Shown here: positions 23,043 to 30,456 of the stretch, piece by piece
Position numbering within the stretch: position 1 is the stretch's first letter
Layout: the number at the start of each line of letters is the position of its first letter
Source: Desulforhopalus sp.
GTDB lineage: Bacteria; Desulfobacterota; Desulfobulbia; Desulfobulbales; Desulfocapsaceae
Direction of reading: 5' to 3'
NCBI GenBank assembly: GCA_023231425.1
Contig: JALNVI010000018.1
Span: 1-40,679, forward strand
DNA: 40,679 nucleotides
Notes under the pieces: model-generated
Told to the model about the DNA's origin: nothing
Databases searched by the model: none
What the model saw: only the letters and a program-made list of their open reading frames with translations
Made by a program: the position numbers and the translations under genes

Positions 23043-23648
23043 TTACTTCAGGTACGGACACCCGCCAAGACGCTCTTCAATCCCCTGTTTGAGGAGTTCA
23101 TTCACTGTTATCCAGCGAAAACCGCGTTTGCCCATCTTGCTGGAGAAGACATTTGACAGAAAAGATTCCTGAGTCTCACGGAAGTCGGCAGTCCAGAGGA
23201 CAGCACCGGTTGGAGCGTAAAAGAGAGCCATTTTGAAGGAGGCGGAAGCCGGTGAATCAACGGAGTATTCACTTCCAACACGTTCACTGTAATGCTGCAG
23301 GTGAGTGAGAAGCACGCCGTCACATCCGGTCTGTTCACCAATGGCGGCAATCGCTCCGGAGCGCCCGCGGATTATCTCGGGAGAAAACCCCCCGGCCTGA
23401 CGGGAAGAGACCATATCAGCATTGGGTTTTGCAGCGAGAAGAACAGTCATCTCACTGGTGGCAAAATCTGCTCCTTTTTGTAAATCCTGCAAGGGTGAAT
23501 CAACATCCTCTCCCCAAACAGTCACGGGCATTACTGCAATGCACTTCAATGGTTGCAGAGCCCTTGGGCCCTCTTCCTTTGGTGTGGCACAACCTGAGAG
23601 TGCCAGCAGAACAACAACCATCAAAAGACTAACAATATTCGTTTTCAC
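23043..23648 (-). CDS. Lipoprotein of unknown function
   Basis: The 201-residue product starts from GTG 23648 (GGGGG four bases before). It has a lipoprotein signal peptide with lipobox LSGC, Cys20 being the lipidated residue. The mature part runs from strand-like CIAVMPVTVWGED to GCDGVLLTHLQHY, GAVLWTADF and a C-terminal helix, reminiscent of the alpha/beta fold of TolB-N/LpoB/GNA1162-type lipoproteins; this resemblance is only impressionistic. The second residue after Cys is Thr, so outer-membrane sorting is likely. A terminator follows; gene is monocistronic. Confidence 0.75.
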   Translation of the reverse strand: MKTNIVSLLMVVVLLALSGCATPKEEGPRALQPLKCIAVMPVTVWGEDVDSPLQDLQKGADFATSEMTVLLAAKPNADMVSSRQAGGFSPEIIRGRSGAIAAIGEQTGCDGVLLTHLQHYSERVGSEYSVDSPASASFKMALFYAPTGAVLWTADFRETQESFLSNVFSSKMGKRGFRWITVNELLKQGIEERLGGCPYLK

Positions 23649-23809
23649 TTTTCCCCCTCTTCCCCGCCCCCGGCAGGATTCATTTCATTGTCCCAAGCCC
23701 TGCTCAGACCCTGGTTGAGCTGCCGGTCAAGGATCTACTGAAGCGCTCCACCCCTGGGTTCAGAGCAGTACTTCGCTGCTGCAACCCTGTGAATTGCTTT
23801 CAACAAACC

Positions 23810-24391
23810 TCACAGACATCCCTTGGAAGACATAACTCTCCCGTCGACAAGGGGTGTTACCGCCTCTGCAAGAGCCCGGGCGAACGCTTTAAAGACTGCC
23901 TCTATAATATGATGTCCGTTCTCGCCATGGAGTAAATCAATATGCAGGGTAATACCACCATGCTGACAAACGGCCCGGAAAAATTCTTTGGTCAACATGG
24001 TATCAAAGCCCCCCAGCATCGGTTCCCGAACCGGTGCCTCATAGTGCAAAAAAGGGCGATTTGAGAGATCGAGTACAACTCTCACAAGCGTCTCGTCCAT
24101 GGGCAGATAGAAACTTCCATATCTGGTGATACCAGCCTTGTTGCCAAGGGCCTCACTCAATGCCTGTCCAAGGCAGATACCAATGTCCTCGACCGTGTGA
24201 TGCCCGTCCACCTCGATATCACCGTCTGCATGAAGCTTCAGGTCAAAGGAGCCGTGAACGGCAAAGAGGGTGAGCATATGGTCAAAAAAAGGAATTCCGG
24301 TAGACAAGTCATACTCACCGCTACCGTCAAGGGCAAAGGAGAGATGAATATCTGTCTCGCTGGTCTTTCTCTTAATTTCTACGTGTCGCAT
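23810..24391 (-). CDS. hisB: Imidazoleglycerol-phosphate dehydratase HisB
   Basis: HisB removes water from imidazoleglycerol phosphate in histidine synthesis, using two Mn ions. The 193-residue monofunctional form has the metal-binding motifs GIPFFDHMLTLFAVHG and DGHHTVEDIGICLG near the start and HGENGHHIIEAVFKAFARAL near the end, the two HHxxE repeats. It stands alone here without other his genes. The ATG at 24391 has only a weak ribosome site (TTGAGA), and a TTG two codons upstream is in frame. A small frame with a better ribosome site overlaps its start, so coupled translation is possible. No terminator was recognised in 23649-23809. Confidence 0.95.
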   Translation of the reverse strand: MRHVEIKRKTSETDIHLSFALDGSGEYDLSTGIPFFDHMLTLFAVHGSFDLKLHADGDIEVDGHHTVEDIGICLGQALSEALGNKAGITRYGSFYLPMDETLVRVVLDLSNRPFLHYEAPVREPMLGGFDTMLTKEFFRAVCQHGGITLHIDLLHGENGHHIIEAVFKAFARALAEAVTPLVDGRVMSSKGCL

Positions 24392-24476
24392 TCTCAATAG
24401 TATGATATTCTATTTTTTGCTGGCTTTGGAAGAAGCCGGTTTGCAACTTCAAGATGAAGCCGCCGTCCTTCATCAT
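24372..24476 (-). CDS. Possible leader peptide overlapping hisB start
   Basis: A 34-codon frame starts at ATG 24476, six bases after GGGAG, and ends 17 bases inside hisB. The product (MMKDGGFILKLQTGFFQSQQ then 14 more residues) resembles nothing known and has one histidine, so it is not a classical his leader. The better ribosome site here than at hisB suggests translational coupling. It could equally be chance; the frame is open further upstream to 24596. Confidence 0.3.
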   Translation of the reverse strand: MMKDGGFILKLQTGFFQSQQKIEYHTIENATRRN

Positions 24477-24495
24477 TACCATCTCCCGACAAAAA

Positions 24496-24511
24496 GTACA
24501 ATAATTTGTAC
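24496..24511. promoter_or_regulatory. Perfect dyad GTACAA-N4-TTGTAC upstream of hisB
   Basis: Plus strand GTACAATAATTTGTAC, a perfect 6-4-6 inverted repeat, 105 bases before hisB and about 67 bases before the divergent tRNA promoter. Shape and place suit a repressor dimer; the regulator is unknown. Confidence 0.5.
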
Positions 24512-24577
24512 GAGATTTTATTGCTCTGACTTCAAAGGATAAAGAGCTACAAAAAACAGCATCACCTCGTTTTTTGA

Positions 24578-24606
24578 TTGACAGGAGATTATCCATTTGG
24601 TAAACA
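24578..24606 (+). promoter_or_regulatory. Promoter for tRNA-Gly (and possibly rplM-rpsI)
   Basis: TTGACA (24578-24583), 17 bases, TAAACA (24601-24606). The -35 is perfect, spacing ideal and -10 partial. Transcription would start near 24613, 20 bases before the tRNA. Confidence 0.75.
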
Positions 24607-24632
24607 GTCTACCTGTTTTTTACAAGAAGCAA

Positions 24633-24707
<75 letters not shown>

Positions 24708-24715
24708 AATATTTG

Positions 24716-24746
24716 AAAAGGTTCGACATGTTCGAACCTTTTTTTT
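24716..24746 (+). terminator. Terminator between tRNA-Gly and rplM
   Basis: AAAAGGTTCGA (24716-24726) and TCGAACCTTTT (24732-24742) form an 11-bp stem with a five-base loop and a T8 run. It ends only 28 bases before the rplM start and leaves no space for a separate promoter after it, so it may act as a leaky terminator or attenuator for rplM-rpsI. Confidence 0.85.
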
Positions 24747-24773
24747 ATCATGTTTCATCAGTTGAGGATTAAA

Positions 24774-25202
24774 ATGAAAACCTATCTTACTCCGGTTGAC
24801 GAGATTCAGAAGGAGTGGCTTGTAGTTGATGCTGAGAATAAAGTTCTTGGTCGTCTTGCCACTGAAATCGCCCACCGCCTGCGTGGCAAGAACAAGCCCA
24901 CCTTTTCTACCTTTATGGATAATGGTGACTTCGTTGTAGTTACCAATGCTGATAAAATTGCACTCACCGGCAAGAAGTGGGACGATAAAAAATATTATCG
25001 CCACACTGGCTACATTGGCGGCATCAAAGAAACCAGCGCAAAAGAACTTCGTGAAAAGCATCCTGAAGATCTCATTATTAATGCGGTAAAAGGAATGTTG
25101 CCGAGGAATAAGCTTGGCCGGGCACAACTGAAGAAACTCAAAGTTTACGCCGGTCCTGAGCATCCGCATGCCGCTCAGAATCCTACCGTATTCGATATTT
25201 AA
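24774..25202 (+). CDS. rplM: 50S ribosomal protein L13
   Basis: The 142-residue product matches L13: WLVVDAENKVLGRLATEIAHRLRGK, NADKIALTGKKWDDKKYYRHTGY and AVKGMLPRNKLGRAQLKKLKVYAG (each quoted in part). L13 binds 23S rRNA early in large subunit assembly. The start ATG follows GAGGATTAAA; longer frames upstream run into the terminator. It precedes rpsI by 15 bases, the conserved L13-S9 pair. Confidence 0.98.
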   Translation: MKTYLTPVDEIQKEWLVVDAENKVLGRLATEIAHRLRGKNKPTFSTFMDNGDFVVVTNADKIALTGKKWDDKKYYRHTGYIGGIKETSAKELREKHPEDLIINAVKGMLPRNKLGRAQLKKLKVYAGPEHPHAAQNPTVFDI

Positions 25203-25217
25203 TTCTGGAGACAAGAT

Positions 25218-25610
25218 ATGGCTCAAGATAAGTTTTACGCCACTGGAAGAAGAAAAAGTGCAGTCGCCAGAGTATGGCTGATTCCTGGAAGCGGCAAAGT
25301 AACCGTGAACAAAATGGAAGCAGTTAAATATTTTGGAGAAATTTTTAAAGACCATAAGATTGTTAAACCTTTCGTTGTAACCGAGACCAGCGAACAATAT
25401 GATGTTATTGCTACCCTCAAAGGTGGTGGTAAGTCTGCTCAGGTTGATGCTCTCTCCCATGGAATTTCCCGTGCCCTGCTGGTAACTAATCCGGAAAATC
25501 GTCTCTCCCTGAAGCAGTCCGGTCTGCTTACCCGTGATCCGCGGATGAAAGAAAGAAAGAAATATGGACAAAAAGGCGCCCGTGCCAAGTTCCAATTTTC
25601 CAAGCGTTAA
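25218..25610 (+). CDS. rpsI: 30S ribosomal protein S9
   Basis: The 130-residue product begins AQDKFYATGRRKSAVARVWL and ends with the conserved RDPRMKERKKYGQKGARAKFQFSKR tail (in part: KYGQKGARAKFQFSKR), whose C-terminal Lys-Arg reaches the P-site tRNA. Ribosome site CTGGAGACAAGAT precedes the ATG. A strong terminator follows at 25655. Confidence 0.98.
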   Translation: MAQDKFYATGRRKSAVARVWLIPGSGKVTVNKMEAVKYFGEIFKDHKIVKPFVVTETSEQYDVIATLKGGGKSAQVDALSHGISRALLVTNPENRLSLKQSGLLTRDPRMKERKKYGQKGARAKFQFSKR

Positions 25611-25654
25611 TCTGCTGGAAAATATGGGCCGCTGTATTATACTGATGAAGCCAG

Positions 25655-25685
25655 GGGGAATGACGAATGTCATTCCCCTTTTTTT
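25655..25685 (+). terminator. Rho-independent terminator after rpsI
   Basis: GGGGAATGAC and GTCATTCCCC make a 10-bp stem with loop GAAT, followed by T7. It closes the rplM-rpsI unit before argC. Confidence 0.93.
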
Positions 25686-25759
25686 GTTCTCTTTTCCGCT
25701 AATAAACTGTGACAACACATTTGATGCCGCCACGGTGAAAACTCCCGAGGAAAACAGCC

Positions 25760-26800
25760 ATGACACGAGTTGGAATAATTGGAGCGTCCGGTTATACAGG
25801 TGCAGAGCTGGCGAGAATCATCTGCTCTCACCCTGAATTTGAAATAACCCTTGCCACCTCAAGAAAATTTGCTGGCAGGAAGCTCGCAGAGGTGTTCCCA
25901 CATCTGCGAAATCTGGTTGACATCGTCTGCGACGGAAGCGCGCCGAACACCTGGGCAGAAAAAGCAGACGTCTTTTTTACCGCAGTCCCCCACCAGACGG
26001 CCATGGATGTGGTCCCTCCGCTGCTGGATGCCGGGAAGAAGGTAGTCGATCTGTCCGCAGATTTTCGTATCCATGATCAGGCAACCTATGAAAAATGGTA
26101 TGTGCCACACAATTCTCCCCAACTCCTTGAAAAAGCGGTTTACGGCCTGCCGGAACTCTATCGAGACGAGATTGCGGGGGCACAGCTGGTAGCCAATCCC
26201 GGATGCTATCCAACCTCCATCATTCTCGGACTGACACCTCTGCTCGAAGCTGGCGCGATTCTCCCTTCCCCTGTTATTATCGACAGTAAATCCGGCACGA
26301 CCGGGGCAGGACGCGGGCTGAATCCTGGTTCGCTCTTCTGTGAAGTACATGACGGTTTTCGTCCCTACAAAGTCGGCCGGGCCCACCGCCACATCCCGGA
26401 GATTGAACAGGAACTGACCCTGCGCGCAAAGGAGAAGATCACAATCTCTTTCACCCCCCACCTTCTGCCCATTTCCCGGGGAATCCTCAGCACCATCTAC
26501 ACCCAGATAGCACCGGATTTTGATACAGATCAACTGCAAAACATCCTTGAAAAACGCTACTCCGGGGAACGCTTCGTTCGTGTCCTCCCCAGTGGCCAAT
26601 ACCCTGCCACCCAGAACGTACGGGGATCCAACTGCTGCGACATTGCCGCTGCCTTTGACAAGGTAACGCAGCGCGTGGTAGTCATGTCCGCCATCGATAA
26701 TATTGTCAAAGGTGCCTCCGGCCAGGCAATCCAGAATATGAACCTGATGTGCGGTCTGCCGGAAGGCAGCGGCCTTGAAGGTGCACCCTTTTTCCCCTGA
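25760..26800 (+). CDS. argC: N-acetyl-gamma-glutamyl-phosphate reductase
   Basis: ArgC reduces N-acetylglutamyl phosphate with NADPH, the third step of arginine (ornithine) synthesis. The 346-residue product has the nucleotide-binding start VGIIGASGYTGAEL, the active-site segment LVANPGCYPTS with Cys149, and the C-terminal NIVKGASGQAIQNMNLM motif. GAGGAAAACAGCC precedes the ATG. Its TGA overlaps the truA start (ATGA-type), so the two genes are coupled. Other arg genes are not in the window. Confidence 0.96.
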   Translation: MTRVGIIGASGYTGAELARIICSHPEFEITLATSRKFAGRKLAEVFPHLRNLVDIVCDGSAPNTWAEKADVFFTAVPHQTAMDVVPPLLDAGKKVVDLSADFRIHDQATYEKWYVPHNSPQLLEKAVYGLPELYRDEIAGAQLVANPGCYPTSIILGLTPLLEAGAILPSPVIIDSKSGTTGAGRGLNPGSLFCEVHDGFRPYKVGRAHRHIPEIEQELTLRAKEKITISFTPHLLPISRGILSTIYTQIAPDFDTDQLQNILEKRYSGERFVRVLPSGQYPATQNVRGSNCCDIAAAFDKVTQRVVVMSAIDNIVKGASGQAIQNMNLMCGLPEGSGLEGAPFFP

Positions 26801-27570
26801 TGACAGCACTGCAATCAAGGCGTATCCGCCTCACCATCGCCTATGATGGCACGCGATACTGTGGATGGCAGCGGCAGGAAAATGGCCGCTCCATCCAGCA
26901 GGAAATTGAGACCTGTCTCCGTACCATGACTCGAGAAGAGATCAGCCTCCACGGGGCAGGCCGCACCGATGCGGGCGTGCATGCAGAGGCCATGGTCGCC
27001 CACTTTGACTGCACATCCCGCATTACAAACTCTCGTTTCCTGTCTGGACTGAACTCCATGCTTACAGGTGACATAAGGATCCTTGTGGCAAAAACCTGCC
27101 CCTTCGATTTTCACGCCCGTTTTTCCGCAAAAGGGAAATGCTACCAGTATCATCTCTGCACTGCCCTTATACAGCCGCCAACCCGGCGTCTCTATTCACT
27201 CCATGTTGCAACAGCGCTCGACTTCCCTTCCATCTGCAGATGCCTTATCCTGCTTGAAGGCAAACACGATTTCCAATCCTTCGAGAACACCGGCACCCGT
27301 GACAAAACAATAGTCACTGGCCGGGGAGCAGTGCGAACCATCCATTCGGCACGAATACTCACGGCAGACAGCACACACCTTATTGTTGAATTTATCGGGG
27401 ATGGATTTTTAAAAAATATGGTGAGAAATCTGATGGGAACCCTGCTGGAGGCGGGAAGAGGGAAGATCTGCTCAGAAGAGTTTGCGGAGATTCTGCGGGC
27501 AAAAGACAGATCAGCGGCGGGGCCGACTGCCCCCCCCCACGCTCTTTTTCTAAAAGAGGTATTCTATTGA
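26800..27570 (+). CDS. truA: tRNA pseudouridine synthase TruA
   Basis: TruA makes pseudouridine at positions 38-40 of the anticodon arm. The 256-residue product has RLTIAYDGTRYCGWQRQ near the start, the catalytic Asp57 in HGAGRTDAGVHA, the KCYQYH segment, and the C-terminal FIGDGFLKNMVRNLMGTLLEAGRG. It is translationally coupled to argC. The C-terminus ends in LFLKEVFY as usual. Confidence 0.96.
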   Translation: MTALQSRRIRLTIAYDGTRYCGWQRQENGRSIQQEIETCLRTMTREEISLHGAGRTDAGVHAEAMVAHFDCTSRITNSRFLSGLNSMLTGDIRILVAKTCPFDFHARFSAKGKCYQYHLCTALIQPPTRRLYSLHVATALDFPSICRCLILLEGKHDFQSFENTGTRDKTIVTGRGAVRTIHSARILTADSTHLIVEFIGDGFLKNMVRNLMGTLLEAGRGKICSEEFAEILRAKDRSAAGPTAPPHALFLKEVFY

Positions 27571-27702
27571 AGGGCCCTTGAAGAACCTTGGATTTCGTTC
27601 ATATTCGAGGCACAGAAGAAACTTTACCGCCGGTATAACTCTGATATCGGAGTATAGCGCTTACCTGTAACGAAGAAGATGAACGATTATTCGCTGTTCT
27701 TT

Positions 27703-27728
27703 GAAGAAACTTGCCTCAGCGTTTCTTC
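27703..27728. other. Hairpin spanning the lysR stop codon
   Basis: GAAGAAAC (27703-27710) and GTTTCTTC (27721-27728) pair perfectly around a 10-base loop containing the lysR stop. It lies between convergent truA and lysR and may end one or both transcripts, although no strong T-run follows. The rest of 27571-27715 has a second weak dyad (CTC/GAG near 27640) and nothing else. Confidence 0.4.
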
Positions 27729-28696
27729 TTCAGAGCCGAGTAACGGGCAAGAAGTGACTGCAGCTTCCATGGGCTTGAAAGACAAATCTGGGAGTCTTCA
27801 CAAAGAGTCATAACATCGCAGAAATTGAGAAATTCTGCCAGGAGATCAGTCATCTCCAGGTCTTTACGCTGAATGATCCGCAACTGTCTCCGCATATCCA
27901 ACCCTTCAATATGCAGTCCCTTGAGCCAGGCATATTCGACTTCCCGGCAGATGGAGAGTGAGGAAAGACAGGCAATACCAGCTCCCGACTCCACAGCCCT
28001 CTTCACGCCCTCGGGATGACCGACTTCCATGACAACGTTGACATCCTTCATATATGCCCCGAAACGTTCGCGAACAGTAGCCATGGTCCCGGAACCCGTC
28101 TCGCGCATAACCCATTTGCGCCCCTTCAAATCCTTCCTGATATCAAATACGTCGTTATTTACCAGTGGGTCAGATGGTCCGCAGAGAACCACCAGCTCAT
28201 CCTCGAACCACGGCTGCCATAATAGTTCTTCACTGTCAGAGAGATGCCCCTCAACAAAGCCAATATCCATCTCTTTAAACAACACCAGTTTCTCAGCTGT
28301 ACGAGTATTGTAGACAAGCAGATTGACATGAACACCAGGATGCATCCTGGTGAATGCCCCTATCAGATAAGGCATAATATAGTTGCCGAGCGTCGTGCTT
28401 GCCACCATATTAATAACACCTTCAAGGCTGTCACTTTTTTCCGACATGGCAGCTTTGATGTCAGAAATCTGGGACGCAATTTCTTTCGCCTGTGGCAACA
28501 AATAACGTCCGCGTTCATTGAGAATCAGGCTTCGCCCATGACGATCAAAAAGGGACCCCCCGAGCTGATTTTCCAGTTCTGCAAGAGCCATGCTGACTGC
28601 GGACTGGGTCACAAAAAGTTTCTTGCTTGCCTTCGTGACCTGGGCTGTTTCTGCTACCGCTATAAAAATCTCAAGTTGCCTGAAAGTGATAGACAT
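27716..28696 (-). CDS. LysR-family transcriptional regulator
   Basis: The 326-residue protein has the N-terminal winged helix (ITFRQLEIFIAVAETAQVTKASKKL, recognition helix VTQSAVSMALAELENQLGG, then LFDRHGRSLILNERG) and a substrate-binding domain from about residue 90 (INMVASTTLGNYIMPYLIG; DIGFVEGHL; VMRETGSGT; VESGAGIACLS). It resembles CysB/CysL/YeiE-like members, but ligand and targets are unknown. It is divergent from the nuo operon across 310 bases and could control it. A dyad ATAAT-N6-ATTAT lies 19 bases upstream of its start. The C-terminal ~25 residues after the domain are an extra basic extension. Confidence 0.93.
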   Translation of the reverse strand: MSITFRQLEIFIAVAETAQVTKASKKLFVTQSAVSMALAELENQLGGSLFDRHGRSLILNERGRYLLPQAKEIASQISDIKAAMSEKSDSLEGVINMVASTTLGNYIMPYLIGAFTRMHPGVHVNLLVYNTRTAEKLVLFKEMDIGFVEGHLSDSEELLWQPWFEDELVVLCGPSDPLVNNDVFDIRKDLKGRKWVMRETGSGTMATVRERFGAYMKDVNVVMEVGHPEGVKRAVESGAGIACLSSLSICREVEYAWLKGLHIEGLDMRRQLRIIQRKDLEMTDLLAEFLNFCDVMTLCEDSQICLSSPWKLQSLLARYSALKKKR

Positions 28697-28714
28697 TCGC
28701 CCCCCTAAAGTGGT

Positions 28715-28730
28715 ATAATCCGTTCATTAT
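28715..28730. promoter_or_regulatory. LysR-type dyad ATAAT-N6-ATTAT
   Basis: An inverted repeat of the T-N11-A class used by LysR proteins, 19 bases before the lysR start codon. It may serve autoregulation and, through the shared intergenic region, nuo control. AT-rich sequence makes chance occurrence possible. Confidence 0.45.
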
Positions 28731-28884
28731 AAATGATGTTTAATATTTATATTTTTTTGCAAGATAGCACATCCAGTAACTTTCACAACCGTTTTCCACT
28801 TCCTTTACAGATACAGTTTCGTTGGTTTTCATTAGAAAAAATTTCGAAATTGCAAGAGAAGAAAGGGGGCAGAAAATGCAGGTC

Positions 28885-28895
28885 TATAATATAAT
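28885..28895 (+). promoter_or_regulatory. Candidate -10 elements for the nuo operon within a 310-bp gene-free stretch
   Basis: The stretch 28697-29006 has no convincing gene. Two overlapping TATAAT hexamers (28885-28890 and 28890-28895) stand about 115 bases before nuoA, but neither has a recognisable -35 box at 16-18 bases. This pattern suits an activator-dependent promoter, with the divergent LysR as the obvious candidate. Apart from the dyad at 28715 and AT-rich DNA at 28730-28760, nothing else was seen. Confidence 0.4.
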
Positions 28896-29006
28896 AGCGC
28901 TTTTTCTCGAACAGGGTTATATAAGGTATTTTGATTTTATGAATCTCGGACAGGCAATACCTCCTCCGGGATTTTAAATATTCAGTATTGACGGGGAGAT
29001 TTTTCC

Positions 29007-29432
29007 ATGGAGTCACAAGTAGCTTTCATGTATCCGGAACTGGTACTCTGGATTAGTGGATTCAGCCTTGGAGGCCTGGCATTTGCCCTCGGCCCCATTG
29101 CTATTGTTTACCTCTTCATGCCATCCGGTAAAACGCGAAACCTCAGTGGAAAGACAGCCCAGGTTATTGAATGTGGCATGACCCCCATTGGTGACAGCTG
29201 GATTCGTTATAATGTAGTTTTTTACCTCTATGCGCTTATATTTCTCGCCTTTGATGTTGACGTCCTTTTCCTCTTTCCGGTAGCACAGGCTTACGATGAT
29301 GCCATATTCGCCGGAGGATGCAGGGACTTCATCGAAGTAGTTATTTTTGTGGGAATTCTTTCTCTCGCAATCATCTATTCATGGACCAAGGGAGTCTTCA
29401 AGTGGGAAAGGAAAGTATACCTGAATCGATAG
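29007..29432 (+). CDS. nuoA: NADH-quinone oxidoreductase-type subunit A
   Basis: A 141-residue membrane subunit with three membrane helices (about 15-37, 68-88 and 105-125). The loop after helix 1 carries the family signature VIECGMTPIGDSWIRYNVVFYL, part of the coupling site near the quinone cavity. GGGGAG precedes the ATG. It opens a 13-gene operon. nuoB overlaps its 3' end by 31 bases. Confidence 0.95.
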   Translation: MESQVAFMYPELVLWISGFSLGGLAFALGPIAIVYLFMPSGKTRNLSGKTAQVIECGMTPIGDSWIRYNVVFYLYALIFLAFDVDVLFLFPVAQAYDDAIFAGGCRDFIEVVIFVGILSLAIIYSWTKGVFKWERKVYLNR

Positions 29433-29944
29433 TCCAGCTGGCTATCGCCGATGACATTATAAAAATAGGTCGTGCAAATTCACTCTGGCCGCTTACCTTC
29501 GGAATTGCCTGCTGTGCCATTGAAATGATGGCCACAGGAGGGTCCCGTTTTGATATGTCCCGTTTTGGAGCTGAGGTATTCCGCCCCTCACCAAGGCAGG
29601 CTGACCTTCTGATTATCGCAGGAACAGTAACCAAAAAGATGCAACCCGGGATTATGACCCTTTATGATCAGATGCCGGAGCCGAAGTGGGTTATGGCCAT
29701 GGGTAATTGTGCAATTTCGGGCGGGCCCTTCGCCATAAAAGAGAATTACAACATAGTGCTTGGTGCAGACACTTTTCTTCCAGTAGATATTTTTGTACCC
29801 GGCTGCCCCCCGCGCCCCGAGGGCCTGCTTCAGGGAATAATTGAACTGGAGGAGCTGGTCTCAGACTGGAAGCGCTTCAAAGACCCGGAAAAAGCCCATT
29901 CCCGCCAGCCGTCCATTCGGGCGCAGGCAGATAAGGAAGTTTGA
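29402..29944 (+). CDS. nuoB: Complex I subunit B (N2 cluster protein)
   Basis: NuoB holds the terminal 4Fe-4S cluster N2 that reduces quinone. The 180-residue product keeps all ligands: the CC pair in GIACCAIEMM (residues 37-38), GNCAISGG and PGCPPRPEGLL. Start GTG 29402 is chosen because GGGAG stands seven bases before it and gives the usual N-terminus (MGKESIPESIVQLA); an upstream ATG at 29381 has no ribosome site. It overlaps nuoA by 31 bases, an extended overlap implying coupling. Confidence 0.95.
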   Translation: MGKESIPESIVQLAIADDIIKIGRANSLWPLTFGIACCAIEMMATGGSRFDMSRFGAEVFRPSPRQADLLIIAGTVTKKMQPGIMTLYDQMPEPKWVMAMGNCAISGGPFAIKENYNIVLGADTFLPVDIFVPGCPPRPEGLLQGIIELEELVSDWKRFKDPEKAHSRQPSIRAQADKEV

Positions 29945-29946
29945 TC

Positions 29947-30456
29947 ATGATTCGTGAAAAACTGAAGCAGGCCCTTGAGCATCTCTTTCCTGCAGGAGAG
30001 GCCGTTCCACCGGCCATTGTTGCAGAGGGGGAAGAACCCGCCGAGAAGACACCAAGAGAAGCCGTAATCGAAACCGATTATGCCACATGCGGATACCATC
30101 TTGATATCAAAACACCTCCAGAGCAATTAATAGAAGTCGTCTCCCTCATTGACCAGAATGATTTCTTCATTGAGTCCATTACCGGTGTCGACTGGATTGA
30201 GGAAGGCGAAATTGAAGTAGTGTACGACTTTTCCCGCTACGATTTTGATCTCTGCCGGGTTGTAGTCCGGACCCGCACCGATAGAGATAATGCGGCATTG
30301 CCAACCATCACGGGTGTTTATGCAGGTGCCAACTGGCATGAACGTGAGACTGCCGAATTCTTTGGCATCAACTTTATCGGTCATCCCCACCTCGTGAACC
30401 TGCTTCTCCCTGAAGACAGCGATATCCACCCACTGAGAAAGGATTTCAAACCATGA
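29947..30456 (+). CDS. nuoC: Complex I subunit C (30 kDa)
   Basis: NuoC packs against NuoD in the hydrophilic arm. The 169-residue product has a variable acidic N-terminus and then the conserved FFIESITGVDWIEEGEIEVVYDF, TGVYAGANWHERETAEFFGINF and LLLPEDSDIHPLRKDFK (each in part). ATG 29947 is preceded by AAGGAAG at seven bases; an in-frame TTG overlapping the nuoB stop is the alternative. nuoC and nuoD are separate genes here, not fused, and overlap by four bases. Confidence 0.94.
   Translation: MIREKLKQALEHLFPAGEAVPPAIVAEGEEPAEKTPREAVIETDYATCGYHLDIKTPPEQLIEVVSLIDQNDFFIESITGVDWIEEGEIEVVYDFSRYDFDLCRVVVRTRTDRDNAALPTITGVYAGANWHERETAEFFGINFIGHPHLVNLLLPEDSDIHPLRKDFKP

Noticed and set aside
24372..24596. 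Full 74-codon frame with a CxxC motif upstream of hisB
   Set aside because: The ATG at 24596 lies against the divergent tRNA promoter and has no ribosome site; only the shorter frame from 24476 was kept, at low confidence.
28783..29016. 77-codon minus-strand frame upstream of nuoA
   Set aside because: No ribosome site; it covers the likely nuo promoter and reaches into the nuoA start.
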